A DNA stretch of 31,153 nt from Cesiribacter sp. GTDB taxonomy: Bacteria; Bacteroidota; Bacteroidia; Cytophagales; Cyclobacteriaceae. The notes below the pieces were generated by a model. The model had not been told where the DNA came from. It ran no database searches and saw nothing but the letters and a program-made list of their open reading frames with translations. Positions 15,414 to 23,300 of the stretch are shown here, in pieces. A program made the position numbers and the translations under genes. The first letter of the stretch is position 1. Each line of letters begins with the position of its first letter. Where the stretch lies: positions 1-31,153 of the forward strand of contig JASLAE010000502.1 in NCBI GenBank assembly GCA_030147305.1. Direction: 5' to 3'.

Positions 15414-16412
15414 ATGCTGGCTATCGTAATCTTGTTTCTGGTAGTATCGCTGCTCTTTTATGTGCTTTTTGGCGGGGCTGATTTTGGTGCGGGGATCATA
15501 GAAATTTTTGCCGGAAAGCAGCACTACCATACCATCAGCCGGGCCATTGCACCGGTTTGGGAGGCCAACCATATCTGGCTGATCCTGGTGGTGGTTATTT
15601 TATTTACAGGCTTTCCACCCATCTATGCAGAGATGTCCCGGTTCCTGCACATTCCCTTGCTTGCCCTGCTGCTGGGCATTGTGTTGCGTGGATGTGCTTT
15701 TACCTTTAGGCACTACGATGCTATCAAGGATGGCTCGCAGGACTGGTATACGGCAATCTTTCGGATCTCAAGCCTGCTCACCCCATTCTTTCTGGGTATG
15801 GTGGCCGGCGGTATGCTTTTAGGCAGGATGCCGGCCACCCTGGAGGGCACCTACTATAATTTGTTTATAGCACCCTGGCTTAACTGGTTTTGTCTGGCCC
15901 TGGGCCTTTTCACAACCTGCCTGTTTTCCTTTTTGGCAGCCGTCTATCTTATAGGCGAGGCCCGACACGAAGATGAACAAGAGACTTTTGTGCGGGCCGC
16001 CCGCAATACCAATATTGCGCTGGTGGTCTCAGGCGGCCTGGTTTTTCTTAGTGCCGCCTATGCGGGTCTTCCCCTGGTATCGCTGTTTCTTCAATCTACT
16101 CCAGCCCTGGCAGCCCTGGCGCTGGCAACCTTGTCATTGCCGCTCTTGTGGCGGGCACTGGTACAAAAGCAGGTTATAGCCAGCCGTCTGTTAGCGGGTT
16201 TTCAGACCCTGCTGGTTTTAGGCGCCTGGTTTTGGGTAGAATACCCAATTGCCTTACGCTATGAGAATGGTGACAGCCTGACCTTCTTTGAAGCGGCAGC
16301 ACCCGCTGCTACCCAAAAACAATTAGGTCTGGCACTAATATTTGGCAGTTTGTTAATTTTGCCAGCGCTCTACTACCTGCTAAGGACCTTTAAAAGACCA
16401 TTGCAGTTTTAG
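15414..16412 (+). CDS. cydB: Cytochrome bd-type quinol oxidase subunit II
   Basis: This 332-residue membrane protein is the partner of CydA and stabilises the hemes without binding them directly in most types. It has about eight or nine hydrophobic segments. Family features are the N-terminal FGGADFGAG, the AIAPVWEANHIWLI stretch, and RGCAFTFRHY. It starts 2 nt after the cydA stop, so the two are clearly co-transcribed and probably translationally coupled. At 332 residues it is shorter than E. coli CydB (about 380) but fits CIO-type subunit II. No cydC or cydD exporter gene is in this window, and no short CydX-like frame is seen after cydB. A candidate promoter for the next gene overlaps the end of this one. 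Confidence 0.95.
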   Translation: MLAIVILFLVVSLLFYVLFGGADFGAGIIEIFAGKQHYHTISRAIAPVWEANHIWLILVVVILFTGFPPIYAEMSRFLHIPLLALLLGIVLRGCAFTFRHYDAIKDGSQDWYTAIFRISSLLTPFFLGMVAGGMLLGRMPATLEGTYYNLFIAPWLNWFCLALGLFTTCLFSFLAAVYLIGEARHEDEQETFVRAARNTNIALVVSGGLVFLSAAYAGLPLVSLFLQSTPALAALALATLSLPLLWRALVQKQVIASRLLAGFQTLLVLGAWFWVEYPIALRYENGDSLTFFEAAAPAATQKQLGLALIFGSLLILPALYYLLRTFKRPLQF

Positions 16413-16432
16413 CAGCAATTGGCGTATCTTTA
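16401..16432 (+). promoter_or_regulatory. Candidate promoter of the SRPBCC gene, overlapping the cydB 3' end
   Basis: TTG (16401-16403), a 21-nt spacer, then TATCTTTA (16425-16432), one base off TAnnTTTG. The start codon at 16457 is about 19 nt beyond the predicted transcription start. It would separate this gene from cydAB. Confidence 0.45.
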
Positions 16433-16456
16433 GTTTGCACTTGCTTATTGTGTCTT

Positions 16457-17068
16457 ATGAAATTAATCCGTGGTATTTCCCTCTTTATAGCAGGCCTAAT
16501 CATAGCAGCACTTATTGCTGCCGCTTTTATGCCAGAAACCCTTATGGTAAAGCGCAGCATAGTGATTGAAAGGCCGGTAGACAAAGTCTTCAATCATGTG
16601 GCAGACCTGAATAACTGGCTGGCCTGGAACCCCTGGTCTGCCATGGATCCCGAAGCAGCGCATACCATCAGTACCCCCAGCAGAGGCAAAGGTGCCCAAT
16701 GGAGCTGGGAGGGAGAAGAAATTGGGAAGGGCAACCTTGTGCAGGAAGAAATTGAAGAGAACAGGATGGTGCGTTTTACACTGGCCTTCGAGGAGCCTAT
16801 GCAATCTACAGGTACAGATCTCTGGCAGTTCGAAAGTCCGGATGAAAATAGTACCAAAGTTACCTGGTCTGACGAAATGCAGCTGGACTATCCTGTTGGG
16901 CGTTTATCTGCCTTGTTTATCAAGCCTACCCTGGAAACACAGTTTGAATCTGGCCTTGCTAAATTAAAAGAAGTGGTAGAACAGGGAGACAGGACACAGC
17001 CGGCAGCACCACCTGTAAACGCTGCTACGCCTCCTGCAAATACTCCTACCGTAGTGAGCGGCACTTAA
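16457..17068 (+). CDS. Membrane-anchored SRPBCC (polyketide cyclase/START-like) protein
   Basis: This 203-residue protein begins with a hydrophobic segment (about residues 5-25, GISLFIAGLIIAALIAAAF), probably a signal anchor. Residues about 31-175 match the SRPBCC / polyketide_cyc2 helix-grip fold: SIVIERPVDKVFNHVADLNN, then the NPWSAMDP loop, then the beta strands and a long C-terminal helix (LETQFESGLAKLKEVV). Such domains bind hydrophobic ligands, but no ligand can be named here. The last about 25 residues are Pro/Ala/Thr-rich and probably disordered. I chose the ATG at 16457 over the TTG at 16448. It lies 44 nt after cydB, with a possible own promoter. It converges on the fasciclin gene. 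A role in the oxidase operon is possible but not shown. Confidence 0.88.
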   Translation: MKLIRGISLFIAGLIIAALIAAAFMPETLMVKRSIVIERPVDKVFNHVADLNNWLAWNPWSAMDPEAAHTISTPSRGKGAQWSWEGEEIGKGNLVQEEIEENRMVRFTLAFEEPMQSTGTDLWQFESPDENSTKVTWSDEMQLDYPVGRLSALFIKPTLETQFESGLAKLKEVVEQGDRTQPAAPPVNAATPPANTPTVVSGT

Positions 17069-17196
17069 GCTGGCCCACCGTACCCCACCACGAAATCACT
17101 TTTTGGGCAATCTGATTTTCTTTGCCTACGCTTTCATCTATGGGTTAACCGGTTGCTTTAAATTCTAAGAGCAATTCTTTTTTCTTCGTGCATCAT

Positions 17197-17222
17197 AAAA
17201 AACCATGGGTCTATTTCCATGG
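17197..17222 (-). terminator. Weak candidate terminator after the fasciclin gene
   Basis: Read on the minus strand, CCATGG (17222-17217) pairs with CCATGG (17208-17203) around an 8-nt loop and is followed by six T residues. The stem is only 6 bp, so this is tentative. It lies about 60 nt downstream of the stop at 17282. Confidence 0.4.
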
Positions 17223-17281
17223 CTCTTGCTCTTTACCTCTTAAAGAAATGCCGAAGCTCTTTTACTTTTACGATCTCCTGG

Positions 17282-18256
17282 TTACTCAGGCAAGAGCACC
17301 CCATCTATGGCGTGCACAATGCCGTTGCTGGTTAATACATCCTGTTCAGTATTAAGGATCTGAAAAGCAGCAGGATTGCCAGCTCCTTTCACGGTTTTAG
17401 CAGCGGCATCCAGGGTGATACTTTTACCCTGTTGCGTTGCTAGGCTGCCGTTGCTAAACATAAAAGAATAACGGTAGCCAGGCACCAGGTGGTAGCGCAG
17501 AATATTCCTTAATGTTTCGGGCGCTGTATTCTGAATATCTTCTACTGTAGCATAACCGGCAGCAGTAAATGCCGCATTGGTAGGGGCAAAAAAAGTAAAG
17601 CCCTGCTGAGTTTCTGCAAAAAAATCGCTGAGCCCGGCCTGCGCTATGGCTGCCTGCAGCAGGGTGAATTCTGCAGGTTCTGCCGCTGCCCGGCTTTCAA
17701 CATAGGAAAGCAGGCTTAGGGCAGGAGGGGTAAGTACTTTGTCCAGGGTGTGGATAAAGCCATTGCTGGCCCTCAGGTTGCTTTCTATTATGGTTGCCTC
17801 ATTGTTGAACCGTACACTGTTATCGGCGCTGGTGGTATAGACAAAAATCTTCCTGCCTTCAAAGGTGTCTATCAGCGTTGCACTGTCTAATTGAGAGAGT
17901 GATCTTCTGCCAAAGGTCAGGTGATAGCCAACGAGATCGGTTAATGCTGCTGCGGGAATGGCTTCTAGGTTTGCATACCCATTACTTGCTAAGTAAGCAG
18001 TAAAAGCCTCGTTGTTGGGTGCAAAAAGCGTATAGTTCAGGGTTTGGCTCGACAGATTTGCGCTGAGGCCTGTGCTTTCCAGGGCTGCCGCAAAAGTGCT
18101 AAGATTCTCCTGCTGTTGCAGTACCTGCAACACCGTATTGCCAGGTTCAATAGTTATGATATCGTTAGATTCTTCACAACTCCAGCCAAAAAGGCACAGG
18201 AGCAGCAGGAGTCCAAAGAAATTGCGAAGAGGTAAAGCAAATAAGGGGCTGGTCAT
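17282..18256 (-). CDS. Two-domain fasciclin (FAS1) lipoprotein
   Basis: This 324-residue protein starts with a signal peptide (LRNFFGLLLLLCLFGWSC) whose Cys27 would be lipidated, followed by the acidic stretch CEESND. In Bacteroidota, acidic residues right after the lipid Cys can direct lipoproteins to the cell surface, so surface exposure is inferred. Two FAS1 domains follow at about residues 38-175 and 180-322. Each shows the usual signatures: YTLFAPNNEAFTAY and FTFFAPTNAAFTAA near the start, then YHLTFG / YHLVPG, and NGFIHTLDKVLTP / NGIVHAIDGVLLP at the end. FAS1 domains mediate adhesion or protein-protein contact; a partner cannot be named. I chose the ATG at 18256 because the in-frame extension to 18478 would read through a terminator and has no signal peptide. 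Confidence 0.9.
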   Translation of the reverse strand: MTSPLFALPLRNFFGLLLLLCLFGWSCEESNDIITIEPGNTVLQVLQQQENLSTFAAALESTGLSANLSSQTLNYTLFAPNNEAFTAYLASNGYANLEAIPAAALTDLVGYHLTFGRRSLSQLDSATLIDTFEGRKIFVYTTSADNSVRFNNEATIIESNLRASNGFIHTLDKVLTPPALSLLSYVESRAAAEPAEFTLLQAAIAQAGLSDFFAETQQGFTFFAPTNAAFTAAGYATVEDIQNTAPETLRNILRYHLVPGYRYSFMFSNGSLATQQGKSITLDAAAKTVKGAGNPAAFQILNTEQDVLTSNGIVHAIDGVLLPE

Positions 18257-18304
18257 AGGGTGGTGTTTTGGTGGGCAGGTGTGCCCATTATTTTTACAAT
18301 GCTG

Positions 18305-18312
18305 CAAAACTA
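18305..18312 (-). promoter_or_regulatory. Candidate -7 element of the fasciclin promoter
   Basis: The minus strand reads TAGTTTTG (18312-18305), an exact TAnnTTTG match. It touches the T-run of the terminator of the upstream gene. No clear TTTG lies at -33. The start codon at 18256 would be about 43 nt after the predicted transcription start. Confidence 0.4.
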
Positions 18313-18336
18313 AAAAAACCGGCACTAAGGCCGGTT
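18312..18336 (-). terminator. Rho-independent terminator after the PRC-barrel gene
   Basis: On the minus strand AACCGGC (18336-18330) pairs with GCCGGTT (18323-18317) around a 6-nt loop, followed by a run of seven T residues. It lies 27 nt past the stop codon at 18363 and separates the PRC-barrel gene from the fasciclin gene. Confidence 0.85.
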
Positions 18337-18362
18337 CTCGCATGACAGAATTTTGTGCGAAT

Positions 18363-18902
18363 CTATTCTTTTTTATTGGATTCGCCCATGCCTTTAATTT
18401 TATCATAATCAGCTTCTTCTCTAATGTGGCTGTCCCGTTGTCCGGGATATTGCTGTGTAATTTGGTAGGACCCCTCATTTTCGGGAAGGCGTTCGCCTAA
18501 ATCCTCTCCGGCTTCATAGTTCTGGTGCATGGTTTCAGCTTCTTTGCTTGGCTCCTTCCAGAATTCGTCGGCGCCGTAATAGCTGAATACCAAGTTCAGC
18601 GTTTCCAGATCTCCTTCCTTGATTTTATCCAAAGCTACCAGGGGGGCATCTTCTATTGTTTTGCGGTCGGCCTCTACCAGTATGCGGTTGGTATTAGGGT
18701 TTACCTGCAGGTTAGACCATGGCAAAACAAAGTAATCTGCTCCCAAACCTAAAAAGCCACCTTTCTGTACCACAATGGCCACAGCCCTTCGATGGACTGC
18801 AGAAAGAATAATATCTGATACTTTTCCGTATTCCTGCCCTAGCGAGTTTTGGACAGGCTTCCCTATGATATCGCTGATATATGAATAGTCCTGAAAATTC
18901 AT
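18363..18902 (-). CDS. PRC-barrel domain protein
   Basis: This 179-residue protein has a PRC-barrel fold at about residues 5-85, visible in SDIIGKPVQNSLGQEYGKVS, DIILSA, AVAIVVQKGGFLGLGADYFV and LPWSNLQV. Such domains occur in the photosynthetic reaction centre H subunit, RimM and many soil-bacterial stress proteins. The rest (about 90-179) is hydrophilic and acidic, rich in Glu, Gln and Asn, and probably disordered. There is no signal peptide or membrane segment, so it is likely cytoplasmic. Function is unknown; homologues in Bacteroidota often have stress-related contexts, which is recollection. The start at ATG 18902 is only 10 nt from a 13-bp inverted repeat, which could control its translation or transcription. 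A strong terminator follows. Confidence 0.88.
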   Translation of the reverse strand: MNFQDYSYISDIIGKPVQNSLGQEYGKVSDIILSAVHRRAVAIVVQKGGFLGLGADYFVLPWSNLQVNPNTNRILVEADRKTIEDAPLVALDKIKEGDLETLNLVFSYYGADEFWKEPSKEAETMHQNYEAGEDLGERLPENEGSYQITQQYPGQRDSHIREEADYDKIKGMGESNKKE

Positions 18903-18912
18903 GTTAATAAGA

Positions 18913-18963
18913 ACTAGAGTTGTACGTTGTTGGCGCTACCGCCTTAATTAGTACAACTCTAGT
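18913..18963. repeat. 13-bp perfect inverted repeat with 25-nt spacer, upstream of the PRC-barrel gene
   Basis: ACTAGAGTTGTAC (18913-18925) is the exact reverse complement of GTACAACTCTAGT (18951-18963). The spacer holds a smaller GGCG/CGCC hairpin. It sits between the stop of the PhoH gene (19006) and the start of the PRC-barrel gene (18902), and no good T-run follows on either strand, so it is not an ordinary terminator. It could be a split operator, an RNA switch in the leader or a transposon trace. Confidence 0.75.
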
Positions 18964-19005
18964 CCTCCATAAAAGTTTATGGGCCCGCAAAAGACAGGTA
19001 AGTGT

Positions 19006-20367
19006 CTACAGCAGTTCGTTGGCCAGGTTGGCCAGTTCGGATCGCTCGCCTTTTTCCAGGGTAATATGGGCATAGAGGGGCTGGTCTTTCAGCCTGGCTA
19101 TCAGGTAGGAAAGGCCATTACTCTGTGAATCCAGGTATGGGGTATCTATTTGATAAATATCGCCTGTAAAGATTATTTTGGTGTTGTCGCCAGCGCGTGT
19201 AATAATGGTTTTAACCTCATGCGGGGTTAAATTCTGGGCTTCGTCTACAATAAAGTAAATATTGCTTAAGCTGCGTCCCCGGATGTAGGCCAGCGGAGAT
19301 ATGACCAGCTTTTCCTTTTCTACCATTTCTGTGATGCGCTGGTATTCTTTGTCTGATTCCCTGAACTGGCTTTGCACAAACTTCAGGTTGTCGAAGAGCG
19401 GCTCCATGTAGGGATTCAGCTTGCTTTTTACATCGCCGGGAAGGTAGCCAATATCCTTGTTGCTAAGCGGAACAATGGGCCGTGCCAGGTAAATCTGCCG
19501 AAAGGCAGAACGTTGCTCCAGGGCCGAGGCCAGGGCTAATAAAGTTTTGCCTGTACCTGCCACTCCCTGCAGGCTCACCAGCCTTACCTCGGGATTCAGC
19601 AGGGCATGGATGGCAAAGGTTTGCTCGGCATTGCGCGGCTTTATGCCATAGACCTGGATCTTATCTACTTTTTCGGCCTCTTCGGTTATGGGATTGTAAT
19701 AGGCCAGTACAGAATTTTTGGGGCTCTTTAAGATATGGTAACTGTTGGCCAAAGGCTTTTGATCGCTCCATATCTCTGCCCGCGGGCAGCCTCCTTTTTC
19801 ATAAAACTTATCAATGATTTCGGCAGAAACTTTATCGTGTTCGGTAAGACCGGTGAATAGGTCTCCAACATTTTTTATTTTGCCGGTTTCGTAATCTTCT
19901 GCCGGCAAACCCAGCGACTTTGCTTTCAGGCGAAGGTTTATGTCCTTGGTTACAAGCACTACCCTTTTACTTTCCGTCTCATTCACCTGGTCTTCCTGTA
20001 GCTTTAAAGCAGCATTCAGGATGCGGTGATCCGCTTTCTTTTCGTCGAAAATGCGCACAGCGTTCAGCAGGCTGTCCTGTTCCATCAGCACTTTAAAACG
20101 TCCGCGCTTGCTTTTGCGACCCGGTTCTAACGGTATCCAGGTATGCAGCATGTAATCTTCAGAGAGATTGTCCAGCAGCCGTATAAACTCCCGGGCTTCA
20201 AAATTTTTATTTTCTTCTCCTTTTTTAAAATTATCCAGCTCCTCCAGTACAGTAATGGGGATAGCCACATCATGTTCATCAAAATTCATGATGGCATTAT
20301 GGGCGTATAAAATCACAGAGGTGTCCAGTACAAAAATCTTTTTTTGTCGATCAGTTTTTGGAGACAT
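19006..20367 (-). CDS. PIN-PhoH protein (PhoH2-like ribonuclease/helicase)
   Basis: This 453-residue protein fuses an N-terminal PIN domain to a C-terminal PhoH ATPase. The PIN part (about residues 10-155) has acidic residues typical of metal-dependent ribonucleases: Asp15 (VLDTSVIL), Glu43 region (VLEELD) and Asp142 (VTKDINLRLKA). The PhoH part (about 245-445) has Walker A GVAGTGKT (268-275), the ARPIVP ... DIGYLPG stretch, Walker B FIVDEAQN (about 373-379) and TGDIYQID. Mycobacterial PhoH2 of the same architecture is an RNA helicase with RNase activity, sometimes with an antitoxin gene upstream. No antitoxin-like small gene is seen here. It starts 29 nt after the hybrid kinase gene ends, so the two are probably co-transcribed. 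Cytoplasmic. Confidence 0.95.
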   Translation of the reverse strand: MSPKTDRQKKIFVLDTSVILYAHNAIMNFDEHDVAIPITVLEELDNFKKGEENKNFEAREFIRLLDNLSEDYMLHTWIPLEPGRKSKRGRFKVLMEQDSLLNAVRIFDEKKADHRILNAALKLQEDQVNETESKRVVLVTKDINLRLKAKSLGLPAEDYETGKIKNVGDLFTGLTEHDKVSAEIIDKFYEKGGCPRAEIWSDQKPLANSYHILKSPKNSVLAYYNPITEEAEKVDKIQVYGIKPRNAEQTFAIHALLNPEVRLVSLQGVAGTGKTLLALASALEQRSAFRQIYLARPIVPLSNKDIGYLPGDVKSKLNPYMEPLFDNLKFVQSQFRESDKEYQRITEMVEKEKLVISPLAYIRGRSLSNIYFIVDEAQNLTPHEVKTIITRAGDNTKIIFTGDIYQIDTPYLDSQSNGLSYLIARLKDQPLYAHITLEKGERSELANLANELL

Positions 20368-20396
20368 AAAAAATTGGTTTGAGCGTGTAAAAATGA

Positions 20397-23300
20397 TCAG
20401 GAATTCAACACGAAATTCTCGGCTTCTGCCTGTTTCAGAAGCTTTGCTTTCAGCGCTGCCATAATGCCCATGAATTGCTCGAGCTGGGGCTGCAGAACGT
20501 TAAAGCCAATGGTTTCGTCGTGTAGTTGGTGGTGAATGCTGTCGCCCATGGCGGTCATTTGCTCAATTTTAAGCATCATGATAGAAGGGCGTAGCTTATG
20601 GAAAATACGCCTTAGCTGCATGCGGTCATGGGCATTCAGGGCTGTTGTAATTTCAAGGGGTGTTTCGGTAAACTGGCGAATGTACAGCTTTATCAATTCC
20701 TGCAGGAATGTTTTATCTCCGCCAGCAACTTCCAGCACACCAGACAGATCAAGCAAAGGAGACAGGTTGGTATCCTGTGGATTGTCCATGCCGTTCATGC
20801 TTTCCTTCATATAGGGACAGTAATAATTTAATTTGTAGAGTAATGTATCGGGCTTGAATGGCTTCAACACCATGTCATTTAGACCTGCGTCCTTTATTTT
20901 TTGTTCTATGTCAGCCATGCCAGCGGCTGTGATGGCCAGAATGGGTGTTAAGCTGTATTGCTCAGGCATTAACTGGCGTATGCGTTGACTTGCTTCAAAA
21001 CCATCCATCTCAGGCATTTGCAGATCCATGAGAATAAGGTCATAAGCTTTTTGCTGCGCCATTTCAACTGCTTTAAGGCCATTTTCCGCTACATCAAAGC
21101 TGATTCCCCAGCTTTGCAGGAATTTTCCTGCAACCGCCTGGTTTATCAGATTGTCTTCTGCCATGAGAATATGCATGCGGCTGAGATCTTTCTGGGGCTC
21201 TTTCCCATACGTATACGCCAATGGTTGCAGATCGGTTTTGCCAGATGTCTTATAGGGAATTGAAAATCCAAAGCAGCTGCCTTTGCCTACCGTACTGTTT
21301 ACCCAAAGGGTGCCGGCCTGCAGTTCTATCAATTGTTTGGTAATGGCCAATCCCAGGCCAGTTCCTCCATAGGTAGCGTTGGTGGTAGCAGTAGCCTGCT
21401 CGAATTTATTAAAGATAACCTGTAGCTTGTCTTCGGGAATGCCAATACCGGTATCTGATATTTCTATTTGCAGGAGATAAACTTCTTTCTGCTTCTGCTC
21501 TGCCTTTATCTCTACCTGAATCATGCCTTCGTGCGTAAATTTAATGGCATTGCTCAGCAGATTTGTGATGATCTGTATGAGCCTGATAGAATCTCCCTCC
21601 AGCTCGTGGGGGACATTATCGTGCAGGTAGAGCTTAAAATCGAGCCCTTTCTGCTCGATTTGTGCCTGGAAACTATGCTTCAGGCTGTTTAAGATATCGC
21701 GCAGGTTAAAGTGTACATGCTCGATCTTGATTTTGCCGGCTTCGATTTTAGAGAGGTCCAGAATATCGTTGATTAGGTTTAGGAGGTTCTCGGCAGAAAA
21801 TTTTAAGATGCTGAGGTCATCGGCCTGGTCGGGGCGCGGCCTGTTTTGCAAAAGATGGTAGGCCAGGCCAATGACTGCATTTAGCGGGGTGCGCAGCTCG
21901 TGGCTAACGGTAGAGAGAAAGTATTCTTTAATTTCGGCAGATTGTTCCGCAGTTTCTTTGGCGGCGCGCAGTTCCTGTTCAAATACCTTTCGTTCTGTCA
22001 GGTCTGTGTACACAGAGACAAACTTTTCCACTTCACCGCCTTGTTTGCGCACAGGGTTAAGGTTGAGCTGCAACCACTTGTGCTCTTCGCTGCGGGTGCG
22101 GATCAGGATCTCGCTGCTAAAGGGCTTACCTGCCTGCAGGCATGAATTTAAGTATTCAAGTGTGGCTACATCGGTTTTCTCAGAGATCATAAATTCTTTC
22201 GGATATAATCCCTGAATCTCCTTCAACGAAAAGCCTGTATGGCGTACAAATGCCTCGTTCACCCACTCTACCCGGTGCTTGGGATCGGAAATCATCACGG
22301 CATTGTCGGTGTGGCTGGCCACCAGCGAGAGGTTCTTGAGCAGGGCTTCACTGTGTTTGCGGTCGGTCACGTCAGAAGCCATCATCAGGGCGCCAATGGT
22401 CTCACCCAGGGAATTCTTTATGGGCCCTACAAATATTTCGGACCAGGTTTCCCCGGGTACATCTTCCTGAGTTTTAAGCTCCATGTGGGTGTTTACACCA
22501 GCCAGTGCTTTGCTGAAGATTGGCAGAAAAGCTTCTGCTGTGGCCGGGCCAAGGGTGGTGCGTATGTCCATTCCCTTTTGTAATTCTATGCCGCGCCATT
22601 GCTTCAGGCGGCGGACACTCTCCTGGTTATATTCCAGCAGTCGATATTCGCAGTCGAAGATGTAGATGCCAAAATGGTTATTGTTGTTGAACGCGGTGCT
22701 GATGATGGCCTGCGATTGTTCAAGCGCCTGTTGCTGCTGCCGTAACTGGGTTACGTCCTGTACAGTGCTAAGGATCTTAAAGTCTTTGCCACGTTCATTT
22801 TGAATAACCTTGCCTTTGCTGAACAGGTACTTCCAGCCACCGCTTTGGCTCGCTACGCGGTAATTCTGGCTGTAGCCGTCGCCCCGCAAGATAGCCTCCA
22901 GCAGTATGCGCCTTACCTCCGGCTTATCTTCCGGGTGTATGTATGAAAGGTGATCATTCAAACAGATATTTTCCTGCTCTTCCACTCCTAAAATAGCACA
23001 ATAGCCAGCTGAGTAAACAATGCGGCTGGTGCTCATGTCTATTTCAAAGAAGCCTGCATTGGCAATTTTTTCTGCCTGCTCCAGTTTAGCAGCATTCTGC
23101 AGCGCTTCCTGCAGCGCTTTTTTCCGGTTGCTGATGTCATGGGCGCTGCCTTCATAGATCAACTGGCCGGTAGCTTCATCGGCTTTTACTGCACAGTTAA
23201 ACTGCATCCAGAACAGGCTGCCATCCCTGCGCATGGCTTCTACCTCCAGCCCTTCTGCAAAGCCCTGCTGGTTTAATTTTTTGGCAATAGTTTCCAGCTC

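Noticed and set aside
18257..18478. N-terminal extension of the fasciclin protein
   Set aside because: It passes through a terminator, overlaps the PRC-gene 3' end and would hide the signal peptide.
19006..20367. PhoH2-type toxin-antitoxin system
   Set aside because: No small antitoxin gene precedes phoH; the upstream gene is a large kinase 29 nt away.
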